Assembly (NCBI GenBank): GCA_050012355.1
Contig: JBEKHI010000424.1
Span: 1-6,880, forward strand
Reading direction: 5' to 3'
DNA length: 6,880 nt
DNA from: JBEKHI01 sp050012355
GTDB lineage: Bacteria; Actinomycetota; Actinomycetes; Streptosporangiales; Streptosporangiaceae
Shown here piece by piece: positions 1 through 6,302 of this stretch. Within the stretch, counting starts at the first letter, position 1. The number at the start of each line of letters is the position of its first letter. Below the pieces are notes generated by a model, which had not been told where the DNA came from, made no database searches, and was given only the letters and a program-made list of their open reading frames with translations. Position numbers and translations under genes: made by a program.

Positions 1-818
1 ATCAGCGGCATGGCCAGGAAGGAGGTGTAGCGGTCGGCCGCCTGGCTGCCACCAGGACGACCCCCGATGCGCTCAGCGGTCCGATCGTCCAACTGGCCGA
101 ACTGAACCGCCTGCCCGGTCGCCATTGCCCGGAACCCGGGCGTACCCGGGTCGAAGATGATCACCTCTCCGGGCGGCATCAAGCTCTCGGCGGCGACGGT
201 GCTATCGCCGTCCAGGCGGCCGGCCAGACGCCGGACGGCCGTCCCTGGTCCGAACCGAGGAGAGAAAGCCTCATCGGCTGTCAGCAAATGCTCGGCCACG
301 TAGATGGCCGCGGCATCAGCAAAAGCGGGGACGGCGATCTCGACCACCTCGGAGGCGGTCTGGCCGAGGTCAAGCGTGCGGCCGATCCGGACCGCCGCTT
401 CGGCGAGCCAGCCGGGGGCCGACCGCGGCCAGGCACGCCGGACGACCACCATCGCCCCGCCTCGGTCCCACGTCGCTGTCCGGCCGTCGCTGTCCCCGGT
501 CACTGGTTCGGTGAGCGGCATGCAGTGGACCGCGAAGCGTCCCTCGCCGAGCCGACCGCCCGCCACGGTCGCGGACCACATGCGTCCGGCCGCCACCTCG
601 GTCAGGGCATCCCTGACCAGCTCGGGCTGCCCTGGGCTGGTCAGCAGCACCTCGCACACGTCGCGACCGACTGCCTCGCGGGCTGGGAGCTCAAATAGCC
701 GCGCGGCGATGCCGGGCCAGCTGGTGACCACTCCCGCGGCATCCACAGTGAAGGTGGCCAGGTCTGCCAGATCCGGTTCGCGCCGCCGCGGCAGCCCTGA
801 TCGTGCATCACTGGTCAT
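1..818 (-). CDS. PAS-GAF sensor protein, N-terminal part; probable SpoIIE-family phosphatase
   Basis: The frame is open from the ATG at 818 to the left edge, giving 272 residues with no stop; the C-terminus lies outside. Residues about 18-125 look like a PAS domain (FTVDAAGVVTSWPGIAARLF, then a G-R-D-V motif at 51-54). Residues about 138-272 look like a GAF domain, with the signature IGRTLDLGQTASEVVEIAVP at 145-164, where such proteins enter their GAF region, and the typical YTSFLAMPL at 264-272. In actinobacteria this PAS-GAF order most often precedes a SpoIIE/PP2C Ser/Thr phosphatase domain, sometimes with a HATPase anti-sigma kinase domain, acting in partner-switching control of sigma factors. 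That output domain is inferred, not seen; a histidine kinase or other output is possible. No membrane segment or signal peptide is visible, so it should be cytoplasmic. The start at 818 is chosen because GGAG lies six bases upstream; in-frame ATGs at 830 and 860 have no comparable site. It is transcribed divergently from the NmrA-type gene. Confidence 0.75.
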   Translation of the reverse strand, partial: MTSDARSGLPRRREPDLADLATFTVDAAGVVTSWPGIAARLFELPAREAVGRDVCEVLLTSPGQPELVRDALTEVAAGRMWSATVAGGRLGEGRFAVHCMPLTEPVTGDSDGRTATWDRGGAMVVVRRAWPRSAPGWLAEAAVRIGRTLDLGQTASEVVEIAVPAFADAAAIYVAEHLLTADEAFSPRFGPGTAVRRLAGRLDGDSTVAAESLMPPGEVIIFDPGTPGFRAMATGQAVQFGQLDDRTAERIGGRPGGSQAADRYTSFLAMPL

Positions 819-824
819 ATCCGA

Positions 825-828
825 CTCC
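825..828 (-). promoter_or_regulatory. Ribosome binding site of the PAS-GAF gene
   Basis: GGAG is followed by a six-base spacer and the ATG at 818-816. It overlaps the in-frame upstream ATG at 830-828, which therefore could not use it, so it decides for the start at 818. Confidence 0.6.
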
Positions 829-918
829 ATCGGCAACTGATACCACTCTGGAGAGATCATGCAATGACGTAATGTATCCCACTAAAGTCAGCGGCGAGCC
901 GAGAAGATGGTGTGAGAT

Positions 919-923
919 AGGGG
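919..923 (+). promoter_or_regulatory. Ribosome binding site of the NmrA-type gene
   Basis: AGGGG is followed by six bases and the ATG at 930. It supports that start. Confidence 0.6.
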
Positions 924-929
924 CAACGC

Positions 930-1748
930 ATGGCAACCTTCCTGATTCTTGGCGGGACCGGCAAGGTAGGGCGCCGAACGGCTCGCCTGCTTGAGGGCGA
1001 CGGACACGTCGTCCGGCCCATCGGGCGCTCGACGCCGCTGCGCTTCGACTGGAGCGATCCCGAGACCTGGGCGCCGGCCGTGCGCGGCGCCGATGGCATG
1101 TTCGTCGTTGGTCCGGGCTCAGCCACCGACTGGAGCCCGCTGCTGACCGCACTGCTGGAGACCGCCTCCGCCGCCGGTGTCCGCCACGCGGTGCTGCTTT
1201 CCGCCCGCGGCGTCGAGTTCCTGCCGGACGGGAACGTCGCCCGCGCCGAGGAGGCATTGCGCACTGGCCCGCTGCCGTGGACGATCCTGCGTCCGGCTCA
1301 CTTCGCCCAGAACTTCACCGAGGCCATGTTCGTACCCGTCGATGGCCGCATCACGGCCCCGGTCGGTGACGGCGCCGAACCGTTCATCGACATCGAGGAC
1401 CTGGCCGAGGCCACCGCCCACATCCTCGCTACCGGCACCGCGACCAGCGAACCGCTGCCGCTCTCCGGCCCCGCCGCGATCACCTTCGACCAGGCCGCCC
1501 GCATCCTCTCCGAAGCAACCGGCCGCCACGTGGAGTTCCGTGATCAAGACGACGCCGATTACGTCGCGGACCTCCGCGCGGCCGGAACCCCGGAGGAATA
1601 CATCCGCTGGCGCATGGCCATGCTCGGCGGTATCCGCCGCGGAGACGACGCGTACCTCAGCGATGGCATCGAGCGCCTGCTCGGCCGGCCCGCAACCGAC
1701 TTCTCCACCTGGGCGCACCGCGAAGCCGTCCCGACGCCCGCGTCCTGA
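930..1748 (+). CDS. NmrA-type NAD(P)-binding protein (atypical short-chain dehydrogenase)
   Basis: This 272-residue protein begins with a Rossmann nucleotide-binding motif, GGTGKVGRR at residues 8-16 (G8, G11 and G14 form the GxxGxxG turn). An arginine at 33, at the end of the second strand, would favour NADP(H). Other family hallmarks are strand HAVLLSARG at 86-94, WTILRPAHFAQNF at 117-129 and PFIDIEDLAEATAHIL at 151-166. The YxxxK catalytic pair of classical short-chain dehydrogenases is not visible, as expected for the NmrA/quinone-reductase-2-like branch, whose members are either NADPH-dependent reductases or redox-sensing regulators. The length is normal for the group and no signal peptide is present, so it should be cytoplasmic. 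It stands alone on its strand, divergent from the PAS-GAF gene and convergent with the glycosidase gene. The substrate cannot be told from the sequence. Confidence 0.85.
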   Translation: MATFLILGGTGKVGRRTARLLEGDGHVVRPIGRSTPLRFDWSDPETWAPAVRGADGMFVVGPGSATDWSPLLTALLETASAAGVRHAVLLSARGVEFLPDGNVARAEEALRTGPLPWTILRPAHFAQNFTEAMFVPVDGRITAPVGDGAEPFIDIEDLAEATAHILATGTATSEPLPLSGPAAITFDQAARILSEATGRHVEFRDQDDADYVADLRAAGTPEEYIRWRMAMLGGIRRGDDAYLSDGIERLLGRPATDFSTWAHREAVPTPAS

Positions 1749-1758
1749 GCAAGACCTC

Positions 1759-4707
1759 CTAGCGATCAGCGTCCGCCAGGATCGCGAACAGCCTCGCGGT
1801 CCCCGCCTGGGTCAGCACGTCTAGGTTCCCGGGGTCGTAATAGGCGTTGGCACCATCCCAGTTCGCGCCGTATGTCGTCCCGGCCGGAGTGTGGTCCTGA
1901 TCCCATAGCGCCGCGGCCGCGGCGCTCGTCTCGCCGATCCGAAGCCACTGCGGGTTTCCGTCCGCGGCCGTCAGATCCGCCGCGGCCTGCAGGTAGATGC
2001 TGTTGAACGCCGGTCCGGACGCGCCCGCCTGCGCCATGACACCGTCCGCCGGGTCGACGAAGGCGGCGCTCGCCGCCGTCGCTAGCCGCTGCGCGGTGAC
2101 GAGGTACTGCCGGTCCCCGGTCACCCGGTACCACAGCACGTCCGCCTCCAGCATCACGCCGGTGTCGTAGGTGAACTGGATCGAGTCGGTGAGCGTGCTG
2201 CCGGTCAGCGTGTCGTAGTACAGGCCGTTGCCGGCCGGACCCGCCTCCAGGTGGGCGTTGTCCCAGCCGTAGATCGTCTGCGCCCACTGCAGGTAGGTTT
2301 CCTGCCCGGTCGCCTGGTACAGCCGCAGCGCGGCCTGCAGGAAGTTGCCGGTCGCCACCTGCTCGACGCACCCGCAGTCCGGGTAGAATTCCTCGCCGCC
2401 GGCCGGCAGCCACCCGGTCTTCAGGTAGCTGAACACGGTCTCGGCCCGCTGCAGCAGGCTGACGGCGTGCGTCTGGCTGTATTCCGTCATCATTTCGTTG
2501 ACCAGCCAGCCGTTGTCGTCGTAGTAGAACGTGCCGTCCGGCGGACAGTCCTGGTAGGCGCCGACCGTTGGGTTGTAGTACCCGGCGAGTGCCTGCTTGG
2601 CCTGCGCGATCAGCGATGCCGAGCCGAGGTCGAGCCCCGCGGCGTAAATCTGGCTGACCGGCCATACCGAGGAGTACCCGTCGGTACACGCGTCCTGGAC
2701 GCCCGGCGGCGCGATGTAGCGGCTGACCGAAGGCTGCCACCAGCCCGGGCTGATGGCCGCGGCCGCCTGGCTGGCCAGTTGCCCGTAATCGGCGGGCACC
2801 GTGGCCCCGGATGACAGCCCGGCCATCGCCCAGGTCAGCTCGTTCGCCGCGACCTGGCCGAAGTCATGTGCCGCCGACGCCACCTCTAGCGTCGTCTGCA
2901 GCACCCGGCCCGCGCCGTATTGCTGCCCGATCATCACCGGTCCTGACGCCCCCTGCGCGAGAACCGTGTAGCTCCCGGCCGACGAGTAGTAGTCCGGCGT
3001 GCCAGGCGACCAGCCGGACAGCGAAGCGCCGGTCAGCTGATACGGGCTGGTCCGCAGCGAGCCGGCCGCGCTGGTGAACGCCACCTGCTCGATCGGCGCG
3101 GGGGCCGCCGTCGTCTGGGCGGCGAGCGTGCCGCCGAGCGGAACGGCCGTCGCGTCGCCGAGCGAGACCAGCCGCCCGCCCCCGTGCACCCACGCCGTCA
3201 GGGCGGTCGCGTTGCTGGTGAAGTACTGCAGCGGTGTCGGGCTCGCGCACGACCCGCCGCTGCAGGCGTAGCCGCCGGACGGCGCGGTCAGCGCGTTGTC
3301 CCCGATCACGATGACCGAGTACCTGGACAGGTTGGCGAACAGGTCGGACAGGCTGTAGAGCGTTCCGTTGTTGCCGTCCCCGCTGTTCAGGTACCAGAAG
3401 ATCCATGGCAGGTAGCCCTGGATCAGCGCCTCGTAGGCGGCGTCCACCGCCAGCCCGCTCTCGTCGCCGTTCGATGTCCCCGCGATCACCGCGACCCGCC
3501 GCGAGGCGAACGGTACGGACGGGTCGACGGTGAGCCGCTGGCTGAGCGTCACCGGGCGCCCGCCGGTCACCACCGTCGCGGTGTCCCAGGAGGGCGTCAG
3601 GGTACCGAGCAGCGCGTTCGACGCGAGCAGGTACAGCGCGGTCAGCTCGGGGTCGTCCTGCGCGCCCTGGCAGCTCGGCCCAGAAGAGAAGCTCCCGGTC
3701 TGCGGCCCGACCGGCGGGTGGTACTGCGAGCCGAACGACCCATCCGGGCACTGCATGTTCAGCCCGCCGTCGTACTGCGACCCGGCCTGCTCGGGCAGCC
3801 CGTTACGCACCGCGGCCAGCACGTACATGAAGGTCGCCTGGGCCGACACCCAGTCCGTGCCGTCGTACCAGCCCGGGCCGGCCTTCACTCCCCAGCCCGG
3901 GTAGGTCAGGGCTAGCTCCGAGGCCCCGGCCACCTCGCGGCGCTGCCGGAGCGTCCCGCTGTCCGGGTCGAACAGCGCGTTCGCGAAGAAGTCAGTGCTC
4001 TGCTGGTGCGCGATCCCCACGTCGCCTTCGAGGCCGGACCAGCCGCGGCTCAGCGCGGGCGCCCAGGCCCGCGCACTGCTCGTTTCGCCGACGATCGCGG
4101 CGGCATCGGCCGCCGCCTGCAGTCCGAGCAGTGCCTCACCGTCGCTTGTCGCCAGGTAAGGCCCGCCGGCCGGGCCGATCGCCCCGGTGGACTGGTCCTG
4201 GTTCGCGACCAGGTAGTCAGCCGCCGCTTGAATCGCGGACCAGTTCGCCCGCAGGTAAGCGGCACCGGCACCGAGCTTGGCGTGTTCCGCGAGTGCCCAC
4301 AGCACCACACCGGTCGAGGCGGTGTCGTGCACCCACGACCCGTCGGAGTCCTGCTGGCCAAGCAGCCAGCCGAGCGCGCTGCCCGCCCGGGCCGGGTCAC
4401 CGGTCGCGTCGAACGCGGCCGCCACCCACGCCTGCGCCTCCGGCGTCGCGGTCACCTCGCCGTCGGACTGCTGCAGCCCGTCCAGGTTCTCAACCGACGC
4501 CTGGTACCCGTCCGCGTAGCTGGCCGGCGTCGAGGACACCAGCCGCACCGCGGAGCCGGCCAGCCCGAGGCCGCCGAGTCCGGGCCAAGCCGCCGCCGAG
4601 GAGACATCGGGGGTAACCGACGCGGACGCCGGCACTCCCGTGAGTGCCGCCGCACACACCGCCGCCGAGACCGCGACGGCCGCCCAACCCGACCTCAAGG
4701 CGCCCAT
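1759..4707 (-). CDS. Secreted multidomain glycosidase with C-terminal GH76 (alpha-1,6-mannanase-type) domain
   Basis: The product has 982 residues. A Sec signal peptide occupies residues 1-29. Residues about 70-370 are helical with toroid-like motifs (GWLLGQQDSDGSW at 113-125, CPDGSFG at 320-326), resembling squalene-cyclase-type or six-hairpin glycosidase folds. Residues about 400-630 alternate strands and helices (RRVAVIAG, YSVIVIGDN, GGRLVSLGD, GRVLQTTLE) like a class I amidotransferase or ThuA fold, but no nucleophilic cysteine elbow is seen, so it is probably non-catalytic. Residues about 638-982 match GH76: FYYDDNGWLVNEM carries the paired aspartates (730-731) that are the catalytic residues in characterised GH76 enzymes, followed by GNFLQAALRLYQATG and FTYDTGVMLEADVLWYRVTGD. 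GH76 enzymes cut alpha-1,6-mannan backbones; the actual substrate here is inferred. Several cysteine pairs (482/487, 778/780) suit an exported protein. The start at 4707 is chosen because the signal peptide begins there. The Shine-Dalgarno (GGGTGG, three bases from the ATG) is weak. No anchor or LPXTG is seen at the C-terminus, so it should be released. Confidence 0.85.
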   Translation of the reverse strand: MGALRSGWAAVAVSAAVCAAALTGVPASASVTPDVSSAAAWPGLGGLGLAGSAVRLVSSTPASYADGYQASVENLDGLQQSDGEVTATPEAQAWVAAAFDATGDPARAGSALGWLLGQQDSDGSWVHDTASTGVVLWALAEHAKLGAGAAYLRANWSAIQAAADYLVANQDQSTGAIGPAGGPYLATSDGEALLGLQAAADAAAIVGETSSARAWAPALSRGWSGLEGDVGIAHQQSTDFFANALFDPDSGTLRQRREVAGASELALTYPGWGVKAGPGWYDGTDWVSAQATFMYVLAAVRNGLPEQAGSQYDGGLNMQCPDGSFGSQYHPPVGPQTGSFSSGPSCQGAQDDPELTALYLLASNALLGTLTPSWDTATVVTGGRPVTLSQRLTVDPSVPFASRRVAVIAGTSNGDESGLAVDAAYEALIQGYLPWIFWYLNSGDGNNGTLYSLSDLFANLSRYSVIVIGDNALTAPSGGYACSGGSCASPTPLQYFTSNATALTAWVHGGGRLVSLGDATAVPLGGTLAAQTTAAPAPIEQVAFTSAAGSLRTSPYQLTGASLSGWSPGTPDYYSSAGSYTVLAQGASGPVMIGQQYGAGRVLQTTLEVASAAHDFGQVAANELTWAMAGLSSGATVPADYGQLASQAAAAISPGWWQPSVSRYIAPPGVQDACTDGYSSVWPVSQIYAAGLDLGSASLIAQAKQALAGYYNPTVGAYQDCPPDGTFYYDDNGWLVNEMMTEYSQTHAVSLLQRAETVFSYLKTGWLPAGGEEFYPDCGCVEQVATGNFLQAALRLYQATGQETYLQWAQTIYGWDNAHLEAGPAGNGLYYDTLTGSTLTDSIQFTYDTGVMLEADVLWYRVTGDRQYLVTAQRLATAASAAFVDPADGVMAQAGASGPAFNSIYLQAAADLTAADGNPQWLRIGETSAAAAALWDQDHTPAGTTYGANWDGANAYYDPGNLDVLTQAGTARLFAILADADR
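4621..4707 (-). other. Sec signal peptide of the GH76 protein
   Basis: The first 29 residues have a short charged start (one arginine at 5), a hydrophobic core (AAVAVSAAVCAAAL) and the cleavage motif Ala-Ser-Ala at 27-29, followed by SVTPDV. The cysteine at 18 is not in a lipobox, so a lipoprotein is unlikely. No twin arginine is present after this start. Confidence 0.85.
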
Positions 4708-4739
4708 AAACCACCCGTTCCGCCGAAGAACAAGACCGC

Positions 4740-4753
4740 TGACAACGTTGTCA
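4740..4753. promoter_or_regulatory. Perfect 14-base palindrome TGACAACGTTGTCA, probable LacI-family operator
   Basis: The sequence is identical to its own reverse complement. The central CG flanked by AA and TT is the usual core of LacI/GalR-family operators, where the hinge helices enter the minor groove. It lies 32 bases before the start of the secreted glycosidase gene, where a repressor would block transcription. LacI-family control of polysaccharide-degrading enzymes is common in actinobacteria, so sugar induction is the likely logic. The regulator gene is not in this window, so the binding protein is inferred. Confidence 0.65.
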
Positions 4754-4767
4754 CAGTGGGGATGGCC

Positions 4768-4773
4768 TGACAA
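4768..4773 (-). promoter_or_regulatory. Possible -35 element TTGTCA of the GH76 gene
   Basis: On the minus strand TTGTCA matches the TTGACA consensus at four of six positions. A -10 element 17-18 bases downstream would fall in the palindrome (CAACGT or AACGTT), which is a poor -10. The plus-strand reading, TGACAA, also repeats the palindrome's half-site 28 bases away. Either role is tentative. Confidence 0.25.
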
Positions 4774-4774
4774 G

Positions 4775-4788
4775 GGCCGGTTGCGGCC
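4775..4788 (-). terminator. Small GC hairpin just after the acyl-CoA synthetase stop codon
   Basis: GGCCG and CGGCC form a five-base-pair stem around a four-base loop, starting two bases after the stop codon of the acyl-CoA synthetase gene. No run of T follows on the minus strand, so it is at best a weak terminator of the kind seen in high-GC actinomycetes. It could also be chance in such GC-rich DNA. Confidence 0.25.
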
Positions 4789-4790
4789 GA

Positions 4791-6302
4791 TCAGATAACC
4801 CGCTCCCGGCCCGCCCAGTACGGCTCGCGCAGGTCGCGCTTGAGCACCTTGCCGGTGCCGTTACGCGGCAGGTCCTGTACGAAGTCGACCGAGGCCGGGC
4901 TCTGGTAGTGGGCCAGCCGGTCCCGGCAAAAGCCGATAACTTCATCAACGGTGAGCGAAGCGCCGGGAGCGGGGACGACGATGGCCTTGACGGCCTCACC
5001 CCACTGGCCGTCGGGCACGCCGATGACCACGCCTTCCGCGACGCCCGGGCAGTCGCTCAGCACGTTCTCGACCTCGGGGCAGTAGACGTTCTCACCACCA
5101 GTGATGATCATGTCCTTGAGCCGGTCCAGGATGTACACGTAGCCGCCAGCGTCCAGGCGGCCAATGTCGCCGGTGCGCAGCCAGCCATCCGGAGTGATCG
5201 TCTGGGCGGTGGCCTCCGGCTGGTTGAGGTAGCCGCGCATCACCTGGGCCGTCCGCATCCAGATCTCACCCGGCATCCCGGGCTCGACGTCGGTACGAGA
5301 GACCGGATCCACGATGCGGACCTCGGTACCGGGCACCGGGCGCCCCGCCGAGCCGAGCCGCTCCGGATGAGCGACGTCAAGGTGGTCCGAAGGAGTCAGG
5401 ATGGTGGTCGCGCCCGACAACTCGGTCATCCCGTAGACCTGAACGAGCCCGGTGCCGGGCCACGCGGCGAGCGCCTTGCGCAGCATTGGCAGCGGCATGG
5501 GCGAGGCACCGTACGCCAGCTTCGCCAGGCCGCCGAACGCCGTGATCGCCTGGTCGCCAGCGGCGAGGACACCCTGGACGACAGCCGGTACGACGAAAGC
5601 GTGGGTGGCGCCGCTCGCGATCGCACCGAACAGCGCGGCCGGTGACGGCTCCCGCAACAGGAGCGTGCGCGCGCCGTCATAGACACCCGACAGGGCGTAG
5701 CACGAGCCGCCCACGTGAAAGAGCGGCATCGCGACGAGGTTGATGTCGCCGGGACCCATCTGGAAGATGGTGTTACACGCTTCACTGTGCGTGTTGATTC
5801 CCCGGTGGGTGAGCTGGCTGCCCTTGGGGTGCCCGGTGGTTCCCGAGGTATACAAGACCAGGCAGACGTCGTCCGGTCCGGCGCCCGCGCCCTCGTCCGG
5901 TTCGCCCGCCGCGAGGAAGGACTCGTATCCGTCCTCGATGACGACGCGCCGGGAGACGGTGTCGCCACCGAACGCCGCCCCGTGAAATAGCAAAGACGGA
6001 CGAGAATCCTCGAGTATGTAGCGGATCTGCCCAGGGCTCAGCCGGAAGTTCACCACGACGGTGGCGGCCCGGAGGGCGGATGCGGCCAAGGTGAGCTCGA
6101 TCGCGGCGAGGTGATTGAGGTCGAGCACGGCCACCCGGTCCCCAGGGCCGATTCCGGCGTCGCGCAGCGCCCCGGTCAACCGCAGGATCCGCTGCCGCCA
6201 CTGCGCCCAGGTGAAGTGCTGCTCGCCGAAGGACACCGCGGGCTCTGCAGGCAGCACGCGCGCCCAGTGGTCGAGCTGGTCGCGCAGAACAGAAGCCGTC
6301 AC
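4791..6302 (-). CDS. Acyl-CoA synthetase (AMP-forming, FadD-like)
   Basis: The protein has 503 residues, the usual size of the adenylate-forming ANL superfamily, and should activate a carboxylic acid to its CoA thioester through an acyl-adenylate in the cytoplasm. Visible motifs in order are the phosphate-binding loop YTSGTTGHPKG (151-161), PLFHVGG (193-199), YGMTE (290-294), WLRTGD (374-379), the hinge and CoA-side motif DRLKDMIITGGENVYCPEVE (393-412), and RNGTGK (480-485) whose K485 is the adenylation lysine. All key residues are present, so it should be active. It starts at a GTG that overlaps the TGA of the crotonase gene as GTGA, behind a strong ribosome binding site, so the two are co-transcribed and translationally coupled. 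The pairing suggests breakdown of a fatty acid, sterol side chain or branched acid. Motifs do not settle chain length or substrate; a short/medium-chain or aromatic-acid ligase is possible. Confidence 0.9.
   Translation of the reverse strand: MTASVLRDQLDHWARVLPAEPAVSFGEQHFTWAQWRQRILRLTGALRDAGIGPGDRVAVLDLNHLAAIELTLAASALRAATVVVNFRLSPGQIRYILEDSRPSLLFHGAAFGGDTVSRRVVIEDGYESFLAAGEPDEGAGAGPDDVCLVLYTSGTTGHPKGSQLTHRGINTHSEACNTIFQMGPGDINLVAMPLFHVGGSCYALSGVYDGARTLLLREPSPAALFGAIASGATHAFVVPAVVQGVLAAGDQAITAFGGLAKLAYGASPMPLPMLRKALAAWPGTGLVQVYGMTELSGATTILTPSDHLDVAHPERLGSAGRPVPGTEVRIVDPVSRTDVEPGMPGEIWMRTAQVMRGYLNQPEATAQTITPDGWLRTGDIGRLDAGGYVYILDRLKDMIITGGENVYCPEVENVLSDCPGVAEGVVIGVPDGQWGEAVKAIVVPAPGASLTVDEVIGFCRDRLAHYQSPASVDFVQDLPRNGTGKVLKRDLREPYWAGRERVI

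Larger units (their letters stand above)
819..929. promoter_or_regulatory. Divergent intergenic region, promoters not resolved
   Basis: These 111 bases separate two divergent genes and must hold promoters for both unless a leader extends further. The part from about 841 to 890 is clearly poorer in G and C than the rest of the window. Possible plus-strand -10 elements are TAATGT at 870-875 and TAAAGT at 883-888, but neither has a convincing -35 at the right distance. The 10-base sequence ATGACGTAAT at 864-873 is an imperfect palindrome (8 of 10 bases symmetric around CG) and could be part of an operator. No hairpin or riboswitch-like structure is evident. Confidence 0.45.

Noticed and set aside
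288..840. Two overlapping plus-strand open frames (288-698 and 304-840).
   Set aside because: They are antisense to the PAS-GAF gene, whose minus-strand frame shows domain motifs and stays open to the window edge.
819..860. In-frame ATGs at 830 and 860 as starts for the PAS-GAF gene.
   Set aside because: Neither has a Shine-Dalgarno at proper distance, while the ATG at 818 has GGAG six bases upstream. The alternative changes only 4-14 residues and cannot be fully excluded.
4006..4770. A 254-codon plus-strand open frame, and similar long ones at 3184-3915 and 4908-5645.
   Set aside because: They lie antisense to genes with clear protein motifs, are rich in Arg, Pro, Gly and Ala in low-complexity fashion, show no recognisable domain, and are the expected by-product of high third-position GC.
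4708..4773. Extending the glycosidase gene upstream to a TTG at 4773 (22 extra residues).
   Set aside because: The extension puts a polar stretch before the signal peptide, has no ribosome binding site, and would place the perfect palindrome inside the coding region. The ATG at 4707 starts a textbook signal peptide.
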